Assembly (NCBI GenBank): GCA_022578965.1
Contig: MU400516.1
Coordinates: 186,001-250,000, forward strand
DNA length: 64,000 nt
Reading direction: 5' to 3'
Source of the DNA: Xylaria sp. FL1777
Lineage: Eukaryota > Ascomycota > Sordariomycetes > Xylariales > Xylariaceae
Both the position numbers and the translations under genes were made by a program. Positions 24,727 through 35,905 of the stretch are shown in pieces. The notes beneath the pieces were generated by a model. That model saw only the letters and a program-made list of their open reading frames with translations. It was not told where the DNA came from and searched no databases. Within the stretch, counting starts at the first letter, position 1; every line of letters begins with the position of its first letter.

Positions 24727-24794
24727 GTAAAGGGTAAAGGGTAAAGGGGCACAATGAGTGTACCTACGTATATGTATATGTATATGTATATGTG
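24727..24794. repeat. Simple repeats: GTAAAGG x3 then TATATG array
   Basis: Three GTAAAGG units are followed, after about 20 bp, by a (TATATG)n microsatellite. The unit is not the fungal telomere repeat TTAGGG. Confidence 0.75.
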
Positions 24795-26348
24795 TAGGTA
24801 TACTACATACTACATATGGACTTGGGTAGGTAGCGTCCCTGGGATAGGTATTCTAGTGTAGGTAGCTAGGCCCAGGGGTGAAACAGCCGTAGCTAAGGCA
24901 AAGAAGCAACAGCTGAAGAAATCAGACGTCCAGGCACCTTGTCAACCGAACTTAATACGATGGGCGACGACGGGATAGGATCTTGGTTGAAGGTAGGGTA
25001 AGTTCAACAATCCTTGCACAGACAGCGACTAAACTACGCAGTATGTACTAGGTATTGTAGGTAGGTACAGTTCCAAGGCTCGAGGGAGACAAAAGACTAC
25101 TTGTCCAATCCTTCATTGGCCATTGGTCATTGGCCATCGGCCCTCGCTTGGTGCGTAGAGTAGTAGGTACAGTACAACCGGCTTCCTTTCTGACTCGGTC
25201 GAGGATCGGCTACGGGATCTCTTTGATGGTTGGTTGTTGGTTGTCCGGGTGGGGTTGTTCGTCCCAAATACCTACCTACTGGAGGTCGTGTGGAAGCGAA
25301 AGCAGAAAGCAGAAAGCAGAAAACAGGAAGCAGGGACGGATAGACTTCGATTGACGAATGCTAGGAGCATTGCGTGACCTGCTTCATTAGGTTCTGTCTA
25401 CACGTACATCGAGCTGGGCAGCGCGAATCTCTTTGTCCAGTGACCCTGGATGGGGCTTTCAAGCTGCCCTGGGAGATGCTGGCACCGTCAGAGCTCTGGA
25501 TCTGCCTATTTGGAATATCATACAGCATCCAACAAAGCTTCTTCAAGGAAGCAAGCTCTGGATCAAGGACGTCGTGTGACGATGTGGTCTCTCAACACAA
25601 TTAGGTTCTGGTACTCCAATCTGTACTTTGGTAACCGGGAGGCCGCTATCTCTTCTATCGCACTCACTCATGATAAGAACGGCGAGGGCGGGACTGCATG
25701 ACCTCACCGTGGTGCTCGAGGTGCATGGCAGACAGACTATTGCTTGCAGAAGCTCTCAAAAAGAGGGGTTCTGGAAGTGGGGAATGTAATGCCAAAATCC
25801 TGGCACCCTTTTCCACTAGTACACCATAGCCAGCCTGCGAGCTCTCGGATTGGTTGGAGTTGAAGAAGCTCTCAGTCCATTGAGAAGGCGATCCCTGCTT
25901 GTGACCATGTACAATGTACAAATGTACCGTACCACAGTTTCTGGCCCTGGATCAAAACACAGTCGAGCTAGCTTGCCTAACCTTGATAGAGCCTCTTCCC
26001 ACTAGAAGAGCCCAGGAGAAAATTCCCCCAAGACCAAAATTTGCGCAAGGCTGCTTACGCCTATTCTCGTCGGCGCATAGCTTGTACCTACTATGCCTGC
26101 GGGGCGTGACCTCTTTCTATAATCATGGGGCTAACGTAGATCGAATTACTAATATACCTACTCAGTAGGTCCAAGGATGCGCAGGCAATACGAGTAGTGC
26201 TCAGGGATTTTTGTGAGTGGTCGGCACTGAATGAGAAACACGAGTAGGGTGTCAATTTTGAATTGAGAGTGATTGTTGATAGCATTGAATGTTAGAAGAT
26301 TGAAGGATGAAGAATCTGAAAGCTCGCTATTGCATTTTGCCAAAGCAG

Positions 26349-26406
26349 AGCTACCTACCTATAGCTAGGTATGGTAGTTATATCCAATACCTCTAGGTAG
26401 GTAGCT
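26349..26406. repeat. Perfect 13-bp inverted repeat, 32-bp loop
   Basis: AGCTACCTACCTA on the left arm is matched by its exact reverse complement at 26394-26406. The loop also contains TAGGTA. It could be a hairpin or a very short remnant of a foldback element. It belongs to the TACCTA motif family seen across the window. Confidence 0.8.
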
Positions 26407-27292
26407 TAACCGCTGCTGCGCCCCCTTACCCAGCTTGCCTTACTTGGTGTCGCAAGCCTTCCTACGCTAAGCTCGATAAGTATAGCTGTCTATACTTAGG
26501 TATCTTCACTTGTCTAATATAAACACATGGATTTTGCCCTATGGATACCTCATGATAAGTTATTACAAATGCTTAGGTTTTATATTAGGATTAAAAAGCT
26601 TGTTTGTTTTTTTTCTCTCTTTTTTCCCTGATCCTCTTGTTCTAATACTTTGTAGGTAAGAAGTAAACGTGCTGCTCCCCATCTCAAGTATACAGGGAGG
26701 TACCTAGGGTAGGTATCTCAAAATTTTTCAGGGTCCAGATTCTTCTTCGTAAATGCGGGGAGGTCCTACTGGTAAGTAGCCCTAGGTACTATCTATCTAC
26801 AGTGCCTGCAGATACTTGTTATCGATACCTTACCTTCCAAGCATACCATCTGTCATATAGATGTTAAGATTTGAACCTAGAGACTAGGTATATAGGTAAG
26901 TTATCGAGTTCCAATTAACTTTATATAATACCAGTCAATTGAACATGCTAACTATTTTGAATTTTCTGGAATGTATTTCACATGGAGATAATAGGGTTAG
27001 TTGTGTTCCCGTGAGAACTAAGTAAGGGACTCAAGACTAAAGTCTTTCTACAGTGAGCGCTTGAGGTTCCAAATTTTTCTCTAACGTCACCTGCAGTTTT
27101 AAAGGGATTGTGAGCGCAACATTTGATTCGTTCATGACAATTAAATGTACCTAGCCAGGTATACTAAGTATGGAAATCCCGAGACAACTAGCGTCTGCAT
27201 AACTACCAGGGGTAGTATTAGATAGATCAATCAAAGCACCGAGTACTCTACTTAGATTCATTTATTAGATATCTATTAGATAAACACGCGGG

Positions 27293-27299
27293 TATAAAA
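27293..27299 (+). promoter_or_regulatory. TATA-box-like element (TATAAAA)
   Basis: A canonical TATAAAA lies 90 bp before an ATG that opens a 29-codon frame. The spacing suits a fungal core promoter, but no larger gene follows, so its activity is uncertain. Confidence 0.35.
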
Positions 27300-27382
27300 G
27301 GCTGCGAATATTTGAATTGAGTTTTCGCGACTACTTCTCGAAAGCTACCTACCCAGGTAAAGTACTTGTTACTTTCTAAGCA

Positions 27383-27472
27383 ATGGAGCTTCCTCTACTA
27401 GCACAATCAACTACCACCCCAAGTTTCATCCTCCTTAGTTTGCTTCCATTACGTTGTGCAAGCCAGCAGTAA
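27383..27472 (+). CDS. Possible small ORF, 29 aa, hydrophobic
   Basis: ATG at 27383 and TAA at 27470-27472. The peptide is rich in Leu/Ser/Thr with a hydrophobic central stretch (FILLSLLPL) and no known domain. Support is only the TATA-like element 90 bp upstream. It could also be the first exon of an unseen gene or chance. Confidence 0.2.
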   Translation: MELPLLAQSTTTPSFILLSLLPLRCASQQ

Positions 27473-27724
27473 AGGATCAAGGATAGATTTTCTGCATGTT
27501 GTCTGTTTAGCTACTCTAACCCTGAAGAGTATATCCATGATATATGCAATCATCCTTGCTCCTAGTCCTAAACTCCCCGGTTCATGAAATATCTGATGAT
27601 CCAGTTCGTAGCTCGTGTGCTACAATGCAGTGTAGTCTAGCCTCAACGTTGACTATCATGACCCTCTTGGTCGAGATAGTGATCCCATCCTCTTTTAGAA
27701 CTTAGCAACTTAGGCGGGCGCATA

Positions 27725-28844
27725 TTAAGCAAGATAACTCTTTAAACCCCAGAACACAGCAGCAACAGTTCCTAATACCATTGCCCATCTTTTCAGGCCA
27801 GTACGGATCTCATTCCTGAATATCTCCTCCATAGCCTTAGAGTCGTTCGATCGCGGGAACTCAATGCCCTTCGGTACCTTACAATTAAGTGCCTTGCACT
27901 GCAGAATTCGGAGTCAGTAACTAGCATCTTGATCGGGTGCTTCTCGCAAGGACAAGAGCTCTTGATATATGATCATCGTGCATATGGGGATCTAGGTAAA
28001 ATCCCCCAAAACAGCCAGAGCGAGGGGGGTATGGATTCTGGATTACTCACCAAAGGCGCCCAGCCGTCTCTAACATCAAAGAATATTAGCTTCTCTGGAG
28101 GCACGTGTTCCTTGAGGAATGCAAGATGTCTCTCCCACACCTGCCCCTCCTGTGCACCGCCAGCCGTCTTTCTCGACGGGAATACCTCGCCCCAACGTCC
28201 ATTCCGCATCGCAACTGTCCAAGCACTAAAGTGCCGCATCTGCAGAAGGCGAGAATTAGCAAACTGTCTCCAAAGGGGTGAAAACTGGCCAGTCATGTGT
28301 CCGAAAGAAAGTAAAACAGCGTCGTAGCGGAGAGAAGCAACGCTGGCGCCGCGGACATTCCATATAAGTCGACAAGATCAGAGGATGTAATAAACAGTCT
28401 TACTGGATTGTTGAACATCAGTACTATGCCGAAGAACCAAACTTGAGCGCTGCTTGCGGTTTTATCGAGGGACTCGGCCCATTTGTCCGAGTCTCGGATG
28501 GTGCAGATGACCTTGGCATCCGGGTACAGTTTTATCAGCTCGGGGACAAAAACGCACGCCGGCGTGTCCGTGACGGCGACGTAGCCGTCCATGAGCTGTG
28601 CCAGTTCCCTCATCACGAACGCCTCGTCTTCGGCGCTGCGGATCGGCGTGTGCTCCAGGATCTTGGTCCATGTTTTGATGTTGTAGCTCTCGCCCTTGCT
28701 GACCTGGGTGCCGCAGTGATGTACGGGGCCGTCGAGGAGTATCGAGAGAGCCTGGCTGAACGACGTCGTTCCGGTTCGAGGGAGCCCGGCTCCGATGACC
28801 TGGAGCTTCTTTCCGGGCTGTGGCCTTGACGCCTCTTGACCCAT
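27725..28844 (-). CDS. Fungal sulfotransferase-like P-loop protein
   Basis: Three exons, 28844-28404, 28284-28051 and 27898-27725, with introns of 119 and 152 bp, all phase 0; 282 aa. The N-terminus MGQEAS fits an N-myristoylation signal. The 5'-PAPS-type loop is VIGAGLPRTGTTS (about 17-29). A second motif, CTIRDSDKWAESL, resembles the 3'-phosphate-binding segment. The middle contains HLAFLKEHVPPEKLIFFDVRDGW, joined by splicing to PLCKALNCKVPKGIEFP. The C-terminus ends in a hydrophobic segment (WAMVLGTVAAVFWGL) that is probably a membrane anchor. The family (Sulfotransfer_4-like) is common in fungi, but substrates are generally unknown. The frame starting at 28850 begins with TTG; the ATG at 28844 is the better start. 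Confidence 0.85.
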
Positions 28845-31800
28845 ATTCAACCGCGAAGGATGGTAACTGCTGTTACGATGTAGGATACTGCAGGGGTAAT
28901 AGCCAATCGTGGGACGATTCAGTCTTCAAGCACGTTCGCTCGTTTGCTGGGGAATGAGGAAATAGTCGTTAGGAATTGCAATATTTCGGAACTAGGTTTA
29001 CAAGATAACGACTTTTATACAAACAAGCAGAGAGACGGAGTTAACATTCGTTCAAGATATGGAGGTAAGCTCTCTTACTAAGGCTCGACGGCCACATGTT
29101 ATGAGATCTGCAAAGGAACTTGGGGCCCTGAACCATAACTCCATGGAGGATTCAGTTGAGGGGGGAATGGTAGTCCCTGTCCTCAGACAATTATCTGGAA
29201 TAGCAAGGGGGAGATAGGGTAATGGTATGTTGCAATCCTTGCTCTGAATGTTGCCATTGGACAACTGGTTCCCGCATCGTGGGGTCTTAAGGTCGATTTT
29301 CGCAGGGGCGGTAACTTAGGACTCCATTCGTAGCTACTAGCTCTGCTCTTCAACTCGTCTTGCCTATTATGTCCGTGTTACCTTGAGTAGAATCGCTTGT
29401 CTCTGCTCTTCTGTTGTTAACATAATTTGGTATCGAGGTTCTATTTAGTACCTGATTCTTTTTCACTTTGCTCTTCTTTTTGGAAGGGGGGACAGAAAAA
29501 ATGAGTTTTTACTCAGATCTAAAACTATGCGAAAGTCACATAATTGTTTTAGGCATTCTTGCAAAGTATATTTGTCTTCACGGACAATTAAATGAGAAAG
29601 ACCATGGGTCCTGGGAGGGGGCCTCGGCACTCCGCATACACTACCGGTATTATCAAAACTTGGCAGTCTATGGTGGTCAATCTTACCTATTATACTCGTT
29701 ATAGGACATCCAAATTCGTTCATTCCGAGCTGAGATGTGACTAATCAAACAAGCATACACTCGACCTCGCATACAACTCCGATATTTTCTCCCTTGCCAA
29801 GCAACTGTGCGAATAATTTATGTTGTAGAAGAGATAGCAATTAACATAAAATCTATCGTTGGGGGCATTTTCATACACTGTATGCCGTATCCTCTCTACT
29901 ACGTATTAGCTGGCCCTGGTCGGCGCTCTTTAGTCTACCTTCTTCAAACAAACAACGACCAGCGAATCCGGTCCTTACAGCAAGTGTGACAAACACATAT
30001 ATTCAATATCAATGTCCGTCCGACTGTCTACTGTGATCCTTAATTAAGTCATTTGGTTGATGTAAACTCTGATGAATCTAATCGATAAAGAGGTCTATAT
30101 AGTCCCCGGTAATAGCTAGCTGCGGGAAGAGGCAGCAAGTCACATCTCTAACAAAGTCGGTAATGTCTGCCCTAGAGAAATAAAATCCCAATTCTTAAAC
30201 AGACGTAGTCAGCTCTCTACTGCCAAGAAATAAAATAGATATAGGTACACTATGATTTCAGCCCCAAACAGATCGACAATGCTATGAAGATCATCCTTAT
30301 GACCGCTGCACCAGACTGCACACCTGGATAGGTAAATGAACTATGTAGCATGGCAACCGTACCTACGCAGTAAACATTACATGCATATTCTACGCCGAGA
30401 ATGACATCTAAATCAGGTTGGACATGTTCATTTCGTACAATTAGCGATTGGTGCATCATTCCGAGTACGGTGGGTTGCACTTAGCTTTCCGGTCCACGTA
30501 TACCTACATTAGACGAACAACTTATAGATAATATGCATGATACCGTAATACTTCTAAATAAGTGTCACAGCACTACTAAATAGAATGCCGTTTAAGCATC
30601 ACATGACCATAATGAATATGAATTGTGAGCCACCTGGTGTGTGCATGGAGAAATAATGTCACCGGGATTAGGCGATAATGGTATCCTGACTGCTTAGCCT
30701 AGTAAAATCCAGCAAGTATGCCGTGAGGCCTTTGTCAGATTGTGACATTGATGAGTAAGACCTTCTAGATTTGTCACGATTTAGTGGCAGAAGAGGTAGG
30801 TAGTGTCAGTCCTCCATCCTTGGAGCGGCTGTTTTCGCTACTCATAATTCGTTCAGCGCGACAATCCTTTAGGCTACACAGCATATAGCGTAAAAGATAA
30901 TAGTACTTATTGTCAATAGGAATTCAGCTTGCCACCCTCGTACAAGAAAGATGCCCGGACCGAACGAGACATAATTGACATGGCGTGGGCTACCTACCTA
31001 TGGACAATTCTGTCGGGTCTCAACAAGAGTAAGTAAGGTCTAGGTGACGGTGTGATGAACGCGGAAATCAATCGGGGGGGTTCTCCTGAATGTCTGTTCT
31101 GAATATAGGTATACACACTTTTTGGGGTACCTTATCCCGCACAGGACGCTTATAAACACTGCTATATAGATACCTGTGCAGCACCTATATGTGAAATAAG
31201 AATTCTTAAGTCGACGAGGGAACTTCGCCGATCTGTCTACACCAGAGGACGAGATCAAAACTACCGAAATAAGTTTTCTGCGAACAATTCTTCAATAGCC
31301 ATATGGATTCGCGATAACAATGGCCTTTTTGGTAGAGGTTGCATCGATTGTTTGGAAGAATGATGATGATAAGTTTTGTCAGAATACTGTTATACACTAC
31401 TATCACGAAGCAAGTAAGCACATGCAATTCATGCTTGCTGACAAGACTGTACACCAAGGTAGATTACGTAGGCTATCCAGGCCATGTGAAATTAGTGCCT
31501 CAGGTATAGACATGGATAAATTCCCCAGCAACTGCGCGAAGCAGGACTTCCTGCGTATGGGCTACCTACCTACATATATATATTGTAACGTAACAGCCTC
31601 ATTGATCTGCTTTACGCATGATCGAGCCGTTGCACAGCGGCGCCGAGCATTGCTACATGCATACACCATGCGGAGGGTACATCTCGGGTACGGTCGCGGG
31701 GTCCCGGCTCAACGAGCCTGTTTGCCATCTTTCAAGGTTGAGCATGCCGTTCTTGATTGAACACCAAGATGCGCTTATCGTCATTAGTATACATGTACGT

Positions 31801-33274
31801 GCATGGTACTGTAATTGACCGGACTCCATTCTGCAAGGCGAACATCGGCAACATCGGGGTATTCAAGATGCTAGTGTAGGTTTCGCTTCGGGCCGTTCAG
31901 GAGATCTGGCGGACAGGACTTCGGAGGTACTTCATTAGTGTATACTAGTTAGTATAGGAATCGGAAACCTCGAGTTGAACCGCCGAGACATGTACAGTGT
32001 GCACGATGACATGCTTCAGCCCATTCAACTGATGTACATAAGTAGGCTGGACGTCCGATCTATCTACTCGCTACATCTAGGTACTAAAGGTTAGGTACTG
32101 TACTACGGGCTGCATGTACGGGATATACGCGATATGCGATTCGCAAAAAACATCATGAAGAACTTCCGATTCCAGTCAAGTAGCCGTCAACTGTATCACT
32201 TTAAGTACGGGCACAGATGCATACTACCATTAGTGTAGCTTTATTTCAAGGTTCATCCCATTAGCGTTTTTGTGGAGTTGTGCCATGTTGACTGAGGCCA
32301 AGGTATACTATCTAGATGACTTGTTATGTACTTTATGCTGACGCCTTTTGGGGGCGAAACGCTCTGTACCTTATATGTACCTCGCTAGGTCACTGTATGT
32401 GCATGTAAGTGGGCTGGCTGAGAGCGATATTTAATTGCAAGATCTAGCCGGCACTGAGACCTGCGTGACGCCGTTTGTGGCTCTTGCTCGTTTCCACTTG
32501 CCATCTTTTGCCACTTTTGCCAAGTTGTTAGTGCGTATTCTAGAACACTCTAACCAATCAGGGACCGTCTGCTCTCCTTGTCCTCACCATCGGCCACCTT
32601 CATGCTCGAGTACACTCGTGGCCAACCAACCGCTGGTAATGTGCATCACCTATACTAGGTAGCCAGAAGAAGAGGAAGAGGAAGTGGTCCGACGGACTAC
32701 CCATGATGTTTATTTATATCCCTGTGCACGTTTTCCATATATTCTCCCCAATCGAGTCGAGTTACAATATGGACCAAATACTCTCGCTTGCCACCTCATC
32801 ATCCCCTTTCTCTTGTGACCCCGCAGACCTGAGTAAATGACATTGTTGGACACGTCCAGAACATCTGCTTCCAACCACTCACCTCGACTGCCTATCTCGA
32901 CCGTGTATTGATTGCGTGTCCCCGGAGGTGTAAGTGTGTACGTGTGTACGTGTGTGTGTCCGGCTGATCAGCCACTGCCGTGTTTCAATCCCACCCTTGT
33001 TTCTTTTCTCGTCTAAGTGAAGCCCGCATCCAACCCTGTCGCTGTCTTTCTTTTTATAAACCCATCCTCCTACTGTATATCCGTGATGTGAGGTCATCCT
33101 CCAAATCCTCTAGGACCTCGAGGACCTCTGTCCCTCGACAGCTCTTTATCCAGGAGCCTCCCGTATACTGATATATCGACCTAATGACTCCACGGTGCGC
33201 TCTACATCTTATGAAGAAACTCACCCAAGTATAGCACAAGTAGGACCGTCCTCAAAACAGCATACTCATCTATC
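28845..33274. other. 4.4-kb divergent intergenic region
   Basis: Must hold promoters of the sulfotransferase-like gene (left) and the metallo-beta-lactamase-like gene (right). The 300-500 bp before 33275 is C/T-rich, and a TATTTATATC element lies near 32710. The longest frame (31320-31760, 146 codons) has no recognisable domain. Most of 29,300-31,300 is AT-rich. TACCTA motifs occur near 31560 and 32080. No transposon or RNA gene was recognised. Confidence 0.4.
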
Positions 33275-35002
33275 ATGGCGTTGTCGATAAAGCATCTCAA
33301 CTCGGACGCCTCCTTTCTGCTGTCTTTTGAGCCCGTGATACCCGAATCGATCGTTGGCTCGGTAATACCACATCCATTCACCGTTCTATTGGATCCATGG
33401 ATAACAGGTCCGTCGACTATATTTCATCCCCGGATCTCCATCACGTCACAAAAGCAGCCTGCCTGCATATCGTCACTAACAGAGCTATTGCGGCCTCCCG
33501 ATCTCGTCATCATCAGCCAGCACAACCCCGATCACTGCAATGAGGCTACACTGCGCCAATTGCCCGCGAGTGGGAGGACAATCATTCTGGCCGAGCCAGC
33601 ATCCGCACGCGTAATCAGAAGCTGGAAGTACTTCGACAAGGACAAAGTTCGCACCATCAAGCGATGGGAAGATCCGCGCATAACAGGGAAGCAGTCCGTG
33701 GTCCGGATTCCCGTTCCACCCGTACAACCCAATGGTCAAGAGGGCGAAGTCACAGTCGCCTTTATTCCCCAGAAGCGTGATCTCGCCGGCCTACACGGGG
33801 CCATCGGTATTACATATAGATCACCGCCTACCCACGATTTGATCAAGCAAGTACCTCTAGCTGGCGTTCTCACGCCGCCTTCGACGCCGGAAGGACAAGG
33901 ACAGATGTTTATCGACAAGGAAACCAGGCCCCCTTTGAAAACACCAACGGGAGACTCGTTCCTATTGCCCCCTACTCCGCCTATCTCCCCTCTTTCACCT
34001 ATGTCGCCGAATTCGTTACGATCTATTCGCTCTGCTTCTACTTTGATCGCATCACCCACACACTCTCTTTATAGCCCTCACTTCCGCCCGTCAACCTCAT
34101 CCCAGAACGAGAAAGTCCTGCCGCCGAGCCCTTACAGCCATAGCCGGCCAATCTCTCTAATTTTCTCCCCTCATGGAATACAGTATAGCTGCCTTGCCCC
34201 TTATGCGACATCGCACCTTGTCGCAGAGGCAGCGCTTCCATTGACAGCACTTCTTCATTGCATGGACAGCATCAACAGTCCCTGGTGGCTAGGCGGAAAT
34301 GTCTGTGCCGGTGTGCCCTATGGTGCTGAAATCGCCTCAAAACTAGGCGCGAGATTGTGGATAAGCGCGCATGATGGAGAAAAAGATGTTCGGGGTTTGG
34401 CAACAGGGCTGCTCAAGACGCGTCGATGGAAAGACGACGAGATCGAAGCAGCTCTCGCACATGGACTTGGTGGCCTTGTAAATCGTCCAAAGATGGACCA
34501 GGATACAGGTGCGCGAAAATGCCATACCCAAATACTACGCCTCAACAGCGGTGAAGAGATTCTCGTCTCCGGAACAGGGCAGTTGTGGCATAACATGTTT
34601 TCCAACGACAATATCCAATCGAACATCACAATTGCCACGGAAACCATGACTCTTCCACCATCGATGAACCAAACAGCCGCAACTAAGCACCAGGGAAAGT
34701 ACGGTCGAAAAGAGCTAGAGTCGTTAGTGCTACCCAAAGTCCAGGATGCCATATCGCCGAAAAAGCCGAGCATTTACAAGGTTCTCAGGACCAAGGACTT
34801 GATCAAGCCATCGCCAAGGCTAGTTATAGAGCATGAGGTCACAGGTACGGTAGACTCCAACTTGCCGCCCATGCCTACTAAGTTTCCGTCCGGAGCCAAA
34901 ACCGAAAAGGCAGCGAAGACCCCGAGAATCCATGGCATCTTACCCAGAAGCTATCCTAGCGATGGTCGGTCCGTGAGGTTCGCGATGTCGACCCATTTCT
35001 GA
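33275..35002 (+). CDS. Metallo-beta-lactamase-fold protein with degenerate metal site
   Basis: Intronless, 575 aa. The N-terminal part follows the metallo-beta-lactamase/UlaG-like layout: FTVLLDPWITGPS (about 35-47), then LVIISQHNPDHC (77-88), where the canonical HxHxDH should stand. Here the first two His positions are Gln82 and Asn84, and only Asp86 and His87 remain. A Pro/Ser-rich insert (about 195-285) interrupts the fold. A second folded block follows, with FSPHGIQYSC and LWISAHDGEKD, and a low-complexity, basic C-terminus. Other fungal members of this family, as I recall, also carry altered motifs, so this may be a conserved non-canonical enzyme or a pseudo-enzyme. The start ATG is followed at once by conserved-looking sequence. 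Confidence 0.8.
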   Translation: MALSIKHLNSDASFLLSFEPVIPESIVGSVIPHPFTVLLDPWITGPSTIFHPRISITSQKQPACISSLTELLRPPDLVIISQHNPDHCNEATLRQLPASGRTIILAEPASARVIRSWKYFDKDKVRTIKRWEDPRITGKQSVVRIPVPPVQPNGQEGEVTVAFIPQKRDLAGLHGAIGITYRSPPTHDLIKQVPLAGVLTPPSTPEGQGQMFIDKETRPPLKTPTGDSFLLPPTPPISPLSPMSPNSLRSIRSASTLIASPTHSLYSPHFRPSTSSQNEKVLPPSPYSHSRPISLIFSPHGIQYSCLAPYATSHLVAEAALPLTALLHCMDSINSPWWLGGNVCAGVPYGAEIASKLGARLWISAHDGEKDVRGLATGLLKTRRWKDDEIEAALAHGLGGLVNRPKMDQDTGARKCHTQILRLNSGEEILVSGTGQLWHNMFSNDNIQSNITIATETMTLPPSMNQTAATKHQGKYGRKELESLVLPKVQDAISPKKPSIYKVLRTKDLIKPSPRLVIEHEVTGTVDSNLPPMPTKFPSGAKTEKAAKTPRIHGILPRSYPSDGRSVRFAMSTHF

Positions 35003-35905
35003 AACAATACGGCACTTGTATATGCGTGCTGCGGCTAGCACGTTCGGCTATTTTTTGACTTTTGTTCCCTCACGTCTACTTGCGAAGAAGGACAGGCGAT
35101 TCCTCTCTGGTATGGTACAGGTTATTTGCGTATGGAAAGGGGAGGGAAAGGATTTGTCGGCGATTCAACAGGCACGGTTTAAAGATACCATTACAGAGAA
35201 TACGGAAAGGGCGTTGGGTTTGAGTTTTTCTGGCCGAGTTTCACCACAGCCACTTGGTCTTTTCCGGCGTTTGAGTGGTTGCGGAACGAAGTGAACAGAC
35301 ATTTCGCAGACGACTAGAAGGTTTCTTCACAGCAAGGAAGAGGAATAAGGGACGCAATTGTCCCATAGTGCTCAGGGTCGCAAACAGGTACCTGTATTTG
35401 TCAGGGGTGACGTACATAGCTTATTCTAGAAACCATGACCCCGTTCTTTACGCGTGCGAAGCAGAAAATTGTGAGATGCAATTGAGCTCTTCCCCTCCCA
35501 ATCCCGCAGGTGTATTAATCTACCTGGTATAAGAATCCGTAATGTCCCTCCGATAATGAACTTATTCAGATATGCTCGCAATCTGATGAGTTCTGTCTAC
35601 CCTATGCCCCTTTCCTAGTCGAGTTCATTATCATCTCTTGAGAAAGAAAAAAATCGCCGGTATCTATAGTGGTATCTCAGGATATTCCGAACCATAATGC
35701 AGACTTCGTAGTTCAGATTCAGACGCACGCCCCACATGGAAGCATTAGTGTCTTGATACCATGATTGCAAATTTAGAAGTCAAACCGATTTCCACACCCG
35801 TACAAGTACAACCGTTCGAGTAATATCGTGCCTCGTAGAACCTAGTTTACTCATGGGGTAGATCGAGTAACTAGATCTAAGAAAAGTCCATTGAGCGGAG
35901 TGACA
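35003..35905. other. Convergent intergenic region, 0.9 kb
   Basis: Holds the 3' ends of the metallo-beta-lactamase-like gene and the penta-EF-hand gene. The frame at 35016-35294 looks like read-on 3' sequence with no domain. Nothing else was seen. Confidence 0.4.

Larger units (their letters stand above)
24174..27724. other. 3.5-kb intergenic region rich in short repeats
   Basis: No gene supported apart from a possible 29-codon frame at 27383. Visible structures are GTAAAGG repeats (24727-24748), a TATATG array (24768-24794), GCAGAAA repeats (about 25297-25335), and an inverted repeat at 26349-26406. Between 26340 and 27930 no frame of 60 codons exists on either strand and the DNA is AT-rich. 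The part next to 24173 should hold the zinc-finger gene promoter. Confidence 0.4.

Noticed and set aside
24727..24748. GTAAAGG repeats as telomere-like sequence
   Set aside because: The unit differs from TTAGGG and there are only three copies inside a gene-bearing region.
31320..31760. 146-codon plus-strand frame
   Set aside because: No domain, no splice-consistent extension, and composition like the surrounding intergenic DNA.
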